Below are positions 1 through 8,496 of a stretch of DNA of 27,209 nucleotides, one piece after another. The number at the start of each line of letters is the position of its first letter. Within the stretch, counting starts at the first letter, position 1. A model generated the notes under the pieces. The model was not told the DNA's origin. It searched no databases and worked only from the letters and a program-made list of their open reading frames with translations. Source of the stretch: Oscillospiraceae bacterium (GTDB lineage Bacteria > Bacillota > Clostridia > Oscillospirales > Ruminococcaceae); the NCBI GenBank assembly GCA_003512525.1, contig DOQG01000042.1, forward strand, positions 1 to 27,209, written 5' to 3'. Position numbers and translations under genes: made by a program.

Positions 1-67
1 ACAACCCGCATTGGGGCTACGCCCCAAACCCCATTTTCAAAAATTATATAGGTTTATCGACAGTCTG
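1..67. repeat. Dispersed intergenic repeat, right-hand portion
   Basis: This stretch matches the flanks of the large hairpin region further along. Positions 31-67 agree with 14000-14036 at 34 of 37 bases by eye, including the shared block GTTTATCGACAGTCTG. Positions 1-28 resemble 13764-13790, around the small hairpin with loop TAC (TTGGGGC at 11-17 paired with GCCCCAA at 21-27). Here the two parts are nearly adjacent, whereas in the second copy about 210 bases of hairpins lie between them. This looks like one family of intergenic repeat whose body is cut off by the left window edge. The function is unknown. Confidence 0.75.
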
Positions 68-70
68 TAA

Positions 71-98
71 TGCCCGGTCAACGACCGGGCAATTTTTA
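71..98 (+). terminator. Rho-independent terminator-like hairpin
   Basis: TGCCCGGTC (71-79) pairs perfectly with GACCGGGCA (83-91) around a 3-nt loop, followed by ATTTTTA. The T-run is on the plus strand, so it would end a plus-strand transcript entering from outside the window. It sits directly at the 3' end of the minus-strand HAD gene and could also stall that transcript, but on the minus strand it lacks a T-tail. Confidence 0.7.
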
Positions 99-794
99 TA
101 GCTTTGTAACAATATCATAAAATCCGTTCAGATCTCTGACAGTGTATTTCTGCCCGAAATCGCGGTTGTTATCATATCTGTCGATATATACAGACGTACA
201 GCCAAAGCTCTCGGCTACCAGTACATCTTTTCTTTCGTCGCCGATAAATATCATTTCATCGGGCTTCACACCAAAATGTACCGCTATATCGACAAGCCCC
301 TTTATGTTCGGCTTGCGGTATCTGCACAAGGTTGACGAAACGTAAAAATCGAAATACGGTATAAGCTCAGGAAAATAGCTTTTGTGCAGTTCGTCGGGCA
401 TTCCTGTGGCTACATCGGTAAGCGTTGCTGTCTTTATACCAATGGTACGCAGTTGGTACAGAACCGGTATAGTTTCAGGATATGTGTATGCTTCAAGCGG
501 GAAAGCCTCGAAAAAGCAATAAGCAATTTTGTCGGTTGAAATATCCGTACCCCACTTTTGAGCTATTTCGCCAAATATACGCTTGTGCGAATAATCAGCC
601 TCCCGATATTTTATCGTAGGATTATAGCCACGCAGTATTTCCATACCTGAGGCTATATCGCTTTCACTCAAATCGGGCAACAGCTTTTCACAAACGTGCC
701 TAAAACCGTTTTCGTAATAATCGATCCATACGCCCGGCATACCTTTATATTCCATAAGCGTACCGCCTATGTCAAATGCGGCTACCTTGATCAT
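96..794 (-). CDS. HAD-superfamily hydrolase (phosphatase-like)
   Basis: A 232-aa haloacid dehalogenase-fold protein, probably a small-molecule phosphatase of the cytosol; the substrate cannot be told. Motif I is FDIGGTL with nucleophile Asp8. Motif II is around Thr126-Asp127, motif III is Lys161 in YRKP, and motif IV is GDERKD (185-190). The insert between motifs I and II is helical, as in subfamily I cap domains. Motif I is odd: most HAD phosphatases have DxD, and here the second Asp (the usual general acid/base) is Gly10. This is known in dehalogenase-like and some divergent HAD proteins and may alter or weaken phosphatase activity. The start has a good ribosome site (GGAGG) and lies 18 nt after the mutS2 stop, so the gene is probably the last of the phoH-mutS2 operon. 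Confidence 0.85.
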   Translation of the reverse strand: MIKVAAFDIGGTLMEYKGMPGVWIDYYENGFRHVCEKLLPDLSESDIASGMEILRGYNPTIKYREADYSHKRIFGEIAQKWGTDISTDKIAYCFFEAFPLEAYTYPETIPVLYQLRTIGIKTATLTDVATGMPDELHKSYFPELIPYFDFYVSSTLCRYRKPNIKGLVDIAVHFGVKPDEMIFIGDERKDVLVAESFGCTSVYIDRYDNNRDFGQKYTVRDLNGFYDIVTKL

Positions 795-812
795 ATCTGC
801 CTCCGATAGTAG

Positions 813-3194
813 TTATTCAAGCTCAGCTACAGTTACGCCCGCTTCACCCTCGCCGTAAGCGCCGTCGCGGAACGACTTGACGTGCGGATTTTTCCGCAGA
901 TACTGCTGAACTGCCGCACGCAGAGCGCCTGTACCCTTACCGTGAATTATTGTAATAACCGATATTCCGCTTAAAAGACAGCTGTCGATAAAGCGGTCCA
1001 CCTCCATAACGCCGTCATCACCGAGCATACCTCTTATATCAAGCTCCATACCGCTCTTGCGTGAATAGTTGCTGACAAGCTTCTTGCCGACCTTTGATGG
1101 GGTAGGCTGTTTCTTGCTTTCCTTTTTCTCTTCCACAAGGCGCAGATTTTCAAGCTTGGTCTTGGTTTTCATAGCCCCGACCTGAACAAAGCACATATTC
1201 TTTGAATCGGGCAATCTGAGTAACGTTCCCTCTTTGTTGAGGTCTGCAAGTCTGACCGTATCGCCGATTTTAAGCGGTCTGGGAAGTACATAATGATCTA
1301 CTTTCTTTTGCATTATAGGGTTTGCTGTGTCATACATTCCGTTCACAGATGAGTTGATATGTGAACGCGCACCTTTGACCTTCTGAGCAAAATCAGCACT
1401 TTCTTTCTGCTTTCTGAGCCTTTCAAGCTCTTCAAGCATAAGGTCGCCCTGAAAACGCACCTCTTCGATAATGCTTGCCGCCTTGCTTCTTACGTCCTGA
1501 AGCTCTTTTTCCTTGTCTTTTTCGAGCTGATCACGTTCTGCTCTGAGCTGATCGGTGATTTCCTTTGACTTTCTTTGCTCTGCCGCCGCCGAGCTTTTCA
1601 GCTTTTCAAGCTCCTGTCTTGTCTTTTCAAGCGACTGTACAACCTCTTCAAAGCGCTTGTCCTCTGTACTTACAAGCTCCTTTGCGTTGTCGATAATATC
1701 ACTGCCGATACCGAGCTTTGAAGATATCGCAAAAGCGTTTGACTTACCCGGCATACCGACAATAACTCTGTATGTCGGTCTTAACGTCTTTATATCAAAC
1801 TCACATGAAGCATTCTCAACGCTGTCTGTCTTTATAGCATACATCTTTACTTCCTGATAGTGAGTAGTTGCGATAACCTTGCAGTCACGCTTTCTGAACT
1901 CATCAAGGATAGATACAGCAAGTGCAGATCCCTCAACAGGATCTGTGCCCGAGCATAGCTCATCAAGCATAATAAGCGACTTATCATCGGCTGTTCTCAG
2001 TATGCGCGCGATATTTGTAATATGTGATGAGAATGTTGACAAGCTCTGCTCGATGCTCTGCTCATCGCCTATATCAACATACAGCTCATCAAACATACCT
2101 ATAACGCTGTTCTCGCTTGCAGGTATCATCATACCGCACATCGCCATAAGCACAAGCAGACCTGCGGTTTTGAGCGAAACCGTCTTACCGCCTGTATTCG
2201 GACCTGTCACTATAAGCGATGAATATTCATTGCCGAGTTCAAGCGATATCGGCACGACCTTATCCTTATCGATAAGCGGGTGTCTTGCCTTTATCAGGTT
2301 GAAGCACGGCTTGTCGGTAATTACAGGCGTTACGGCTTTCATCTTAGCGCCGAGGTTTGCTTTGGCAAAGTAAATTTCGAGCGTCAGGACTATCTCATAA
2401 TCGTTTATCATCGGTTCTGCAAAGCTGCCGACAAGCTCAGACATTTCCTTTATGATACGCTCTATCTCTTTCTGCTCTTCTATCTGCAATACTCTTATCT
2501 CGTTATTGGCTTCGACTACCGCCATAGGCTCTATGAATAGTGTAGCACCCGTTGCGGACGTATCGTGAACAAGACCGCTTATTTCGCTCTTGTACTCGGT
2601 TTTTACAGGTACAACAAATCTACCGTCACGCATTGTGACAAGGCTTTCCTGTAAGTATTTCTGCGTAGATTGGCTCTTTATCAGCTTGTCAAGTCTTTCT
2701 CTTACCGCAAGGCTCTTGCGCTGTATTGAGCGGCGTATTGCGGCAAGCTGAGGGCTTGCACTGTCAGCAAGCTCTTCCTCGGATATGATAGCATTATTTA
2801 TCATATTCTCGAGGTGCTTATTTACACTGAGCTGTTCAAAGTATTCTGTAAGTGAAGTCTGAATGCCGCTGCACTGCGAGTACCAGTCATCAAGTCCCGA
2901 TACCTCACGCAGGAACATTCCTATATCCATAAGCTCTCTCAGTGACAGTGATGAACCCTGCTGTGCCCTTTTTGCGCCAAAGCAGATATCCTTGATATTG
3001 TAGAATTTCGGCGTACCGAATTTTGATGACAGTGTGAACGCATCGTCTGTCTTTGCTATTTCAGATTTTACCGTGTCAATATCAAATGACGGCTTTATCT
3101 TTTTTATCCGATCCCTACATACATCGCAGTATGCGTTTTGTGAGAGCAAGTCAAGTATCTTGTCAAGCTCCAGCTTTTTATAATCTTTTTTCAT
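813..3194 (-). CDS. mutS2: Endonuclease MutS2 (ribosome-rescue / anti-recombination ATPase)
   Basis: A 793-aa MutS2, the usual length. It has an N-terminal core/lever region, then an ABC-type ATPase with Walker A GPNTGGKT (331-338) and Walker B LIMLDE (407-412) followed by the signature-like SGTD. A long charged coiled coil spans about 520-630, and a C-terminal Smr domain about 715-793 carries LDIRG and HGKGTGAL. MutS2 proteins lack the MutS mismatch-recognition domain. In Bacillus MutS2 splits collided ribosomes, and in other species it limits recombination. Its Smr domain is a nuclease in some relatives. It sits 17 nt after recO, with an AAAGGA ribosome site 7-8 nt before the ATG. Long open frames on the opposite strand here are shadows of its codons. 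Confidence 0.96.
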   Translation of the reverse strand: MKKDYKKLELDKILDLLSQNAYCDVCRDRIKKIKPSFDIDTVKSEIAKTDDAFTLSSKFGTPKFYNIKDICFGAKRAQQGSSLSLRELMDIGMFLREVSGLDDWYSQCSGIQTSLTEYFEQLSVNKHLENMINNAIISEEELADSASPQLAAIRRSIQRKSLAVRERLDKLIKSQSTQKYLQESLVTMRDGRFVVPVKTEYKSEISGLVHDTSATGATLFIEPMAVVEANNEIRVLQIEEQKEIERIIKEMSELVGSFAEPMINDYEIVLTLEIYFAKANLGAKMKAVTPVITDKPCFNLIKARHPLIDKDKVVPISLELGNEYSSLIVTGPNTGGKTVSLKTAGLLVLMAMCGMMIPASENSVIGMFDELYVDIGDEQSIEQSLSTFSSHITNIARILRTADDKSLIMLDELCSGTDPVEGSALAVSILDEFRKRDCKVIATTHYQEVKMYAIKTDSVENASCEFDIKTLRPTYRVIVGMPGKSNAFAISSKLGIGSDIIDNAKELVSTEDKRFEEVVQSLEKTRQELEKLKSSAAAEQRKSKEITDQLRAERDQLEKDKEKELQDVRSKAASIIEEVRFQGDLMLEELERLRKQKESADFAQKVKGARSHINSSVNGMYDTANPIMQKKVDHYVLPRPLKIGDTVRLADLNKEGTLLRLPDSKNMCFVQVGAMKTKTKLENLRLVEEKKESKKQPTPSKVGKKLVSNYSRKSGMELDIRGMLGDDGVMEVDRFIDSCLLSGISVITIIHGKGTGALRAAVQQYLRKNPHVKSFRDGAYGEGEAGVTVAELE

Positions 3195-3211
3195 ATTTAT
3201 ATCCTTTGTAT

Positions 3212-3976
3212 CTATGTTTCTATTACGATATTTTTATAGTAATCAAGCGTGGGGAATGTCCTGTTGAGCTGGGACAGCAGATAGAACTCTGCCACGGCGC
3301 AGAACAGCTTTTCATTCTCCTTTGAAATTCTGAATTTGTACATTTTATCGGTATCCGAATAAGCGACATATCTCAGTGTGTGAAGAAGCGTGGGATTAAG
3401 CGCAAATGCGTTTTTTTCAAGCAGTTCCGAGTGTTCTTCATAGCAGTCCGAGCAGTATATCACGCCCTCAACGGGTAAGAACATCATAGTGTCGCTCTGA
3501 TATGCAATGCATTCACGGCAGGCGCGCAGGTCAGGCATAAAGCCTATCCTTGACAGAAACCTGAACTCAAATATAGCTTTTATAAATCCGAGCGGCAGCT
3601 TCTGCTTTTCAAGCTGGAAGTACGTCATACAGGTAAATCTGAGCAAGTCATCGTGCTCTTCTTCCGAGGTAACACAGTACTTTATTATCTCGGCAAAATA
3701 TGCCGCAAGCGACAGGGCTTCTATACTTGATGAAATGCCGTAAAAGCTGCATATCGGCTCGGCACTGTTGAGCGTATAGCCCTTACTGCTACGGCTCACA
3801 CAGAAAGTTGCGTAACTGAAAAGCGATGCCGCCCCCGAATTTTTACCGCCTATCTTTTTTGCACCGTGCGCCATAACCTCTATCATTCCGAGCTTGTCCG
3901 TAAACAGGTCAAGAAAACAGCTGTTCTCGCCTATACTGCGCTGTCCGATAACAAGCCCTTTCAGCGTAATAAGCAT
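3212..3976 (-). CDS. recO: DNA repair protein RecO
   Basis: A 254-aa RecO, which loads RecA on SSB-coated DNA together with RecR and anneals strands. The N-terminal OB fold begins MLITLKGLVIGQR and contains the usual FTDKLGMIEVMAHGAKK stretch. The C-terminal part has a four-cysteine zinc site, CRECxxY followed by YCSDC, as in Gram-positive RecO. The order era-recO is standard in Firmicutes. AAAGGAG lies about 10 nt before the ATG, and 24 nt separate it from the era stop codon. Confidence 0.95.
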   Translation of the reverse strand: MLITLKGLVIGQRSIGENSCFLDLFTDKLGMIEVMAHGAKKIGGKNSGAASLFSYATFCVSRSSKGYTLNSAEPICSFYGISSSIEALSLAAYFAEIIKYCVTSEEEHDDLLRFTCMTYFQLEKQKLPLGFIKAIFEFRFLSRIGFMPDLRACRECIAYQSDTMMFLPVEGVIYCSDCYEEHSELLEKNAFALNPTLLHTLRYVAYSDTDKMYKFRISKENEKLFCAVAEFYLLSQLNRTFPTLDYYKNIVIET

Positions 3977-4000
3977 TGAACAGCTACTCCTTTAAATATC

Positions 4001-4909
4001 TCAGTCAGCCTTAAGTCCGAAGTCGGCAATGTCAGACTCTCTGTTTCTCCAGTCTTCCTTTACCTTTACCCATATCTGCATATTGACCTTACAGCCGAAA
4101 TAGTCCTGCATATCTTCTCTTGCCTCAGACCCTATCTTTTTGAGCATTGAGCCCTGCTTTCCGATTATCATACCCTTGTGTGAAGCCTTTTCGCAGACGA
4201 TCACAATGCCGATATCGACTATTTCCTTACCGTTAGGCTTTTGTCTTACTTCCATAGTTTCGACATATACGGCAGTTCCGTGCGGGATCTCCTCGTTCAT
4301 ATTGCGGAGTATCTTTTCACGGACGATCTCAGCAAGCCAAACCTTTTCCGCCTGGTCAGTCGGAAGCTCATCGTCAAAATAATGCGGCGACAGCTTTACA
4401 TATCTGTCGATAATGGGCATTATTTCTTCAACGCCTATTCTCTGTCTTACGCTTATCGGAACGATCTCCTTGAAATCGTACAGCTCGCTGTATTCCTTCA
4501 TAAGCGAAAGAAGCTCGGACTTGTCCTTTATTAAATCGACCTTGTTTATAAGCAGAATAACATCTGTCTTTCTGTCCTTGAAGCTGTCGATAAGATTATG
4601 CTCTATAGGCGAGATCTTCTTAGTAGCGTCAGCCATCATAAGTATAACATCAACATCCGTAACGCTCTCTCTTATGGATTTGAGCATCTGATCGGAAAGC
4701 TTATTCTTTGCCTTGTGCATACCGGGCGTATCTATGAACACATACTGCGTTTCGCCCTTTGTGAGTACACCGTTTATTCTTGTTCTGGTAGTCTGCGGCT
4801 TATCGCTGACTATCGCTATCTTTTCACCGACAAGATAATTTGTGAGAGTAGACTTTCCCGCATTAGGTCTGCCTGCTATAGCCACAAATACTGATTTAGG
4901 ATTGTTCAT
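4001..4909 (-). CDS. era: GTPase Era
   Basis: A 302-aa Era GTPase that binds 16S rRNA near its 3' end during 30S maturation. Motifs visible: G1 GRPNAGKST (13-21), G3 DTPG (60-63), G4 NKVD (122-125), and a C-terminal KH domain with GKQG (250-253). Length and architecture are complete. The ATG overlaps the 3' end of the diacylglycerol kinase gene by 4 bp, so the two are translationally coupled. YbeY, which also acts on 16S rRNA maturation, is two genes upstream, as in many Firmicutes. Confidence 0.98.
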   Translation of the reverse strand: MNNPKSVFVAIAGRPNAGKSTLTNYLVGEKIAIVSDKPQTTRTRINGVLTKGETQYVFIDTPGMHKAKNKLSDQMLKSIRESVTDVDVILMMADATKKISPIEHNLIDSFKDRKTDVILLINKVDLIKDKSELLSLMKEYSELYDFKEIVPISVRQRIGVEEIMPIIDRYVKLSPHYFDDELPTDQAEKVWLAEIVREKILRNMNEEIPHGTAVYVETMEVRQKPNGKEIVDIGIVIVCEKASHKGMIIGKQGSMLKKIGSEAREDMQDYFGCKVNMQIWVKVKEDWRNRESDIADFGLKAD

Positions 4910-5385
4910 TTATTCATCTTTCCTTTGATATTTCTTTTCTTTCCTTTTGCAACAAACATAAATGCAAGGCAGGCAAAAGCCGCCAGCATAGCCAAATTCC
5001 ATATATCACCCGTAAAAAATCTGAATATAAGTACAAATTTTTCCGTGTCCCAAAACAGTGTTATGCCGATTATGACCGCGGCAATAGCCGTGACAAACAC
5101 CGCACCTGCGGCTACGTCCTTACCGACTTTGGCGAGCGCCGAGTATCCGGGAGAAACCTTATCTATCACGACTTCTATTGCAGTATTCATCATTTCAGCC
5201 GATATTACAACAACGCAGGTGATTATCAGCAATATGAACTGCTCTTTCGTGAAGTTGTAAAACTGAGAAAGATAAAGCACACACATCGTTGCCACAATAT
5301 GGATACGCATATTCATCTCATGACTTACGCAGAAACGTATGCCGCGTGCCGCATATTTAAAGCTGTTACCTAGTCTTTTAAACAC
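4906..5385 (-). CDS. dgkA: Diacylglycerol/undecaprenol kinase family membrane protein
   Basis: A 159-aa integral membrane kinase of the DgkA family. In Gram-positive bacteria this family phosphorylates undecaprenol for cell-wall lipid carrier recycling. The family signature is intact: E64-MMN-TAIE, followed by KVGKDVAAGAV (86-96). The start is GTG at 5385, preceded by a strong GGAGG; no better ATG is present. The three core membrane segments fall in about residues 30-110. An additional hydrophobic C-terminal stretch (about 117-146) makes it longer than the ~120-130 aa usual for Gram-positive members, and it ends in a lysine-rich tail. It lies between ybeY (13 nt away) and era (4-bp overlap). 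Confidence 0.92.
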   Translation of the reverse strand: MFKRLGNSFKYAARGIRFCVSHEMNMRIHIVATMCVLYLSQFYNFTKEQFILLIITCVVVISAEMMNTAIEVVIDKVSPGYSALAKVGKDVAAGAVFVTAIAAVIIGITLFWDTEKFVLIFRFFTGDIWNLAMLAAFACLAFMFVAKGKKRNIKGKMNK

Positions 5386-5398
5386 TTTATCCTCCGGG

Positions 5399-5893
5399 TC
5401 ATTCCCGTGTGATCTTAAGGTTGTTCAGCACACGATCCTGAAGCTCCAGCATTACCTTTTCACCGTCCGGATCATCCTCGTGGTCGTATCCGAGCAGATG
5501 AAGAGTTGAATGTGTAGCTAAAAAACCAACCTCTCTTATCAGTGAATGTCCGTATTCAATAGCCTGTGCATGGGCTTTTTCCATGGAAATAACTATATCA
5601 CCGAGCATATATGCGCCGTTTTCGGGATTGATGTCATACTCGTCATAAGCTCCCAGCGGGAAAGATATCACATCTGTAACCTTGTTCTTGTCGCGGAACT
5701 CTTTATTGATCCGTTTTATTCGCTCATTGTCAACCAATGTCACAGATACATCGGCATCGCCGACAAAATCCGTAACTCTCAGTGTTTCCGCAATGCACTT
5801 TCTGATAACGGTGCGCAGTCCGTTAGGCACTTCTATAGCTTTCTGATTATTTCTGAAAGACATATATATCTTCGGCATTTTTGTTTCTGACAT
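5399..5893 (-). CDS. ybeY: Endoribonuclease YbeY, rRNA maturation factor
   Basis: A 164-aa YbeY metalloprotein involved in 16S rRNA 3'-end maturation and 70S quality control. The zinc-binding signature is clear: H128-x3-H132-x5-H138, in HSTLHLLGYDH. The upstream KVTDVISFP block is also typical of the family. A GAGG ribosome site precedes the ATG. It lies 18 nt after phoH. In Bacillus and many Clostridia an HD-domain gene (yqfF/pgpH) sits between phoH and ybeY; here there is none. Confidence 0.97.
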   Translation of the reverse strand: MSETKMPKIYMSFRNNQKAIEVPNGLRTVIRKCIAETLRVTDFVGDADVSVTLVDNERIKRINKEFRDKNKVTDVISFPLGAYDEYDINPENGAYMLGDIVISMEKAHAQAIEYGHSLIREVGFLATHSTLHLLGYDHEDDPDGEKVMLELQDRVLNNLKITRE

Positions 5894-5911
5894 TTTTACA
5901 TCCTCTTTATA

Positions 5912-6877
5912 TCACTGATTTTTCTTTCTTTCGCTGTACTGCTCATAGGCTCTTACAATATCCTGTACAAGTCTGTGACGTACTACGTCCTTTTCGGTGA
6001 AACGGTTTATTGCAATATCATCTATATTCTTCAGGATTTTTGTAGCTTCTACAAGTCCCGAACGCCTTGAATCGGGCAAATCTATCTGTGTAACGTCACC
6101 CGTTATAACCATCTTGCTGTTGAAGCCGAGTCGCGTTAAAAACATTTTCATCTGCTCGGGAGTGGTATTCTGCGCCTCGTCAAGAATGATAAAGCTGTCG
6201 TCAAGCGTTCTTCCTCGCATATACGCCAGCGGAGCTACTTCGATACAGCCACGCTCCATATTGCGCTGGAATGCCTCCGACCCCATCATATCGAACAATG
6301 CGTCATAAAGCGGTCTTAAATAAGGGTCGACCTTGTTCTGAAGATCACCCGGGAGAAATCCGAGCTTCTCGCCCGCTTCCACTGCGGGACGTGTAAGTAT
6401 GATACGTTGAACTTCATGTGCCTTGAATGCTCTTACCGCAAGTGCTACCGCAAGATAAGTCTTGCCGGTGCCTGCCGGACCCACTCCGAATACGATAGTA
6501 TTTTTCTTGATGCTGTTTACATATTTCGATTGACCGACTGTTTTAGCCTTTATGGGCTTTCCTGTATGGCTGACGCAGATACAGTCAGAGGTCAGTGTCT
6601 GCATTTCATCGCTCTTGCCTTCGTTTATCATGGAGATCGCGTATCTTACGCTCTGTTCTGTAGGCATCTCGCCTTTTTCAACTGAAGTGATAAGCGTATT
6701 TATAACCTGCTGAGCGTTATCAACGGCATTTTCTTCGCCTTTTATGCGTATCTCATCATCACGGCTGAATATCGAAACCTTATATTCCTTTTGGATAATG
6801 TTGATGTTGCTGTCAAAGTCACCGAAAACCTCGTGAATTTGGCTCATATCCTGAATGCTAACAGCTTTTTCTGTCAT
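5912..6877 (-). CDS. phoH: PhoH-like ATPase
   Basis: A 321-aa PhoH/YlaK-type P-loop ATPase, cytosolic and associated with RNA metabolism; its exact role is unsettled. There is an N-terminal KH-like region (about 1-65), Walker A GPAGTGKT (133-140) and Walker B IILDEAQN (230-237). The ribosome site AGGAAGG is unusually far from the ATG (about 13-14 nt), and no in-frame upstream start fits better. It is the first gene after a strong promoter at 6940-6968 and is followed by ybeY, dgkA and era, the classical Firmicute order. Confidence 0.95.
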   Translation of the reverse strand: MTEKAVSIQDMSQIHEVFGDFDSNINIIQKEYKVSIFSRDDEIRIKGEENAVDNAQQVINTLITSVEKGEMPTEQSVRYAISMINEGKSDEMQTLTSDCICVSHTGKPIKAKTVGQSKYVNSIKKNTIVFGVGPAGTGKTYLAVALAVRAFKAHEVQRIILTRPAVEAGEKLGFLPGDLQNKVDPYLRPLYDALFDMMGSEAFQRNMERGCIEVAPLAYMRGRTLDDSFIILDEAQNTTPEQMKMFLTRLGFNSKMVITGDVTQIDLPDSRRSGLVEATKILKNIDDIAINRFTEKDVVRHRLVQDIVRAYEQYSERKKNQ

Positions 6878-6939
6878 TTGACGTGATATATTCCTTCCTG
6901 ATCTTAGAAAATCATCTGTTTTATATTCTATTCTATGCT

Positions 6940-6968
6940 AGTATACCACAATCCGAACTTTTTTTCAA
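6940..6968 (-). promoter_or_regulatory. SigA-type promoter for phoH operon
   Basis: On the minus strand TTGAAA (6968-6963) and TATACT (6945-6940) are separated by exactly 17 bp. It lies between the yqfD stop and the phoH start, so the housekeeping genes phoH to HAD can be transcribed without the sporulation genes upstream. Confidence 0.75.
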
Positions 6969-6985
6969 TACAAATTTACTCTAAA

Positions 6986-8188
6986 TCAATACAAAACAGT
7001 GATCGGCCGCTTAACTCCGATACAGCGTTCAAGTTTATATTTTATTATCATTTTAATACCGTTTTCGTCTGTTTTTACCTCTTGTTCATCAGATATTATC
7101 TTGCAGTCGGAAAGGAAGTTCTCTTCATAATCCTTTTTCTGCTTTTTGAGTTGGGTCATTATATCCTTAGCAGTATATTTTACCGTTTCGCTCCTGAGCC
7201 TTGTGTATACGCCGCGCTTGTACTTATATGGGGTTTCCTCGCCGAAAACCGTGATTTTATAAGTATCCTCGCTGTAGCTGAACTCACTCATATCATCAGC
7301 GGTATAATGCTCCCACGGGATAGGCAACGCGTAAGAGCCGAACATAAGGTAGGTAGAAAAATACTTCTCATCGGTCTTTATCTGTCTTGTCTGCTCAAAC
7401 GGCAGGTAAAATTCTTCTGTCTGTTCGCACAACGCTTTCAGCAGTCCGTCCGCATGAACGTAAACTATCCTGCCACCATTATCGTTTACCGTTCCGCTGA
7501 TAAGGAGCTGACCTTTTACAACACCGCTGCCGACTGTCGTCTGAAGCTTACCTTTGTATATCTCCGTGTACACCAGCTGTCCGTCATAGTCGCTTATGAC
7601 ATTGCACGGCGTATTTATCGGAATATCGGCTTCCGGCGGATCGCTTATTTCAGCTGTTTTTATGTATACTCTGCTCCCCTCGCGCTCAACGCTTATCCAA
7701 GACAGCTCTTTCAGCTGTGCCATAGCCGACAGCTCACACACCTTTGTATCAAACGATTTCACGCCGCACCCGGGCAAAAGGCTATTGTCTTCCATAACGG
7801 CACTTATCTCGGCATCGGAAAGTCGTGTGTTCCCCTCTATGTCTATCCTCCATACAAACTGAGACAGGAATACTATTACCGCACAGCAACACAGTGCCCC
7901 GACTACAAGCCCCCACCGCCTGCGATACGGATACAAGCGAAAAGCAAGTCCCTTCCGCTTTATCACCCTTAGCCTTACACCGTTTTTCCGTGCGATCCTG
8001 CTCATTTTAAGATAGCAATTCGGTTTTACAACAGCGGTAAAACCTGCCGTCTGCTGTGTGATCGAATATATCTGAATATCCTCCGATATAAGACCACTGA
8101 TAAATTTTTCCTGAAAGCCGCCTATTCCCTCAACCGTTATATATGTTGCGGGAAAGCCCGATTTTATCTTCTTTTTGTTTTTCTTCAT
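6986..8188 (-). CDS. yqfD: Sporulation protein YqfD
   Basis: A 400-aa YqfD-family protein. In Bacillus it is made in the mother cell under SigE and needed for normal spore formation; its biochemical role is not established. An N-terminal cytoplasmic part is followed by a basic stretch (YPYRRR), a single membrane segment at about 93-113, and a large outer domain opening with WRIDIEGNTRLS. The ATG overlaps the yqfC stop by 4 bp, so the two are coupled. A 345-aa open frame on the other strand is only a shadow. Confidence 0.93.
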   Translation of the reverse strand: MKKNKKKIKSGFPATYITVEGIGGFQEKFISGLISEDIQIYSITQQTAGFTAVVKPNCYLKMSRIARKNGVRLRVIKRKGLAFRLYPYRRRWGLVVGALCCCAVIVFLSQFVWRIDIEGNTRLSDAEISAVMEDNSLLPGCGVKSFDTKVCELSAMAQLKELSWISVEREGSRVYIKTAEISDPPEADIPINTPCNVISDYDGQLVYTEIYKGKLQTTVGSGVVKGQLLISGTVNDNGGRIVYVHADGLLKALCEQTEEFYLPFEQTRQIKTDEKYFSTYLMFGSYALPIPWEHYTADDMSEFSYSEDTYKITVFGEETPYKYKRGVYTRLRSETVKYTAKDIMTQLKKQKKDYEENFLSDCKIISDEQEVKTDENGIKMIIKYKLERCIGVKRPITVLY

Positions 8189-8472
8189 AGTTCCTCCGTG
8201 CCATGCCCTGCATTTTCTTCAAAGCCTATAGAATGTATCCTGCCGTATATCTTCACACTGTCCGTGCCGAAATTCTTTAATCTCAGCTCAAGTCCGACTA
8301 TTTTCAGTAAGCCGTAAGGTATCTCAAGCTCTATCATATTATCACCGAAGCCCGTGACCTTTCTGCAGCACTCTATCTCAACCAGTGTGTTGTCCTTTAT
8401 CGTTATATAGGAATGACTGCGTGTTTTGTCTTTCAGCTGTTCATATTTGCCGGCAAGCTTGTTTACATTCAT
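8185..8472 (-). CDS. yqfC: Sporulation protein YqfC
   Basis: A 95-aa YqfC-family protein, paired with yqfD throughout spore-forming Firmicutes. The small beta-rich domain has the family blocks SYITIKDNTLVEIECC and GLELRLKNFG. The C-terminus is acidic (EENAGHGTEEL). A strong GGGGAGGAG ribosome site lies just before the ATG. The gene is divergent from the ylbJ-like gene with only 62 bp between start codons. Confidence 0.9.
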   Translation of the reverse strand: MNVNKLAGKYEQLKDKTRSHSYITIKDNTLVEIECCRKVTGFGDNMIELEIPYGLLKIVGLELRLKNFGTDSVKIYGRIHSIGFEENAGHGTEEL

Positions 8473-8488
8473 TTTTCTCCTCCCCTTT

Positions 8489-8496
8489 CATATAAT
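8489..8496 (+). promoter_or_regulatory. Possible SigE-type -10 element upstream of ylbJ-like gene
   Basis: CATATAAT matches the Bacillus SigE -10 consensus (CATACAnT) at seven of eight positions and sits 38 bp before the ylbJ-like ATG. The -35 region, which should fall near 8468-8474, is only a weak match. The opposite strand of the same 62-bp gap must hold the yqfC promoter. The assignment rests on the sporulation context as much as on the sequence. Confidence 0.35.

Noticed and set aside
6935..7972. 345-codon frame on the plus strand opposite yqfD
   Set aside because: It is wholly antisense to a clearly recognised yqfD, has no ribosome site, and gives a composition rich in Tyr, Cys and Arg typical of shadow frames.
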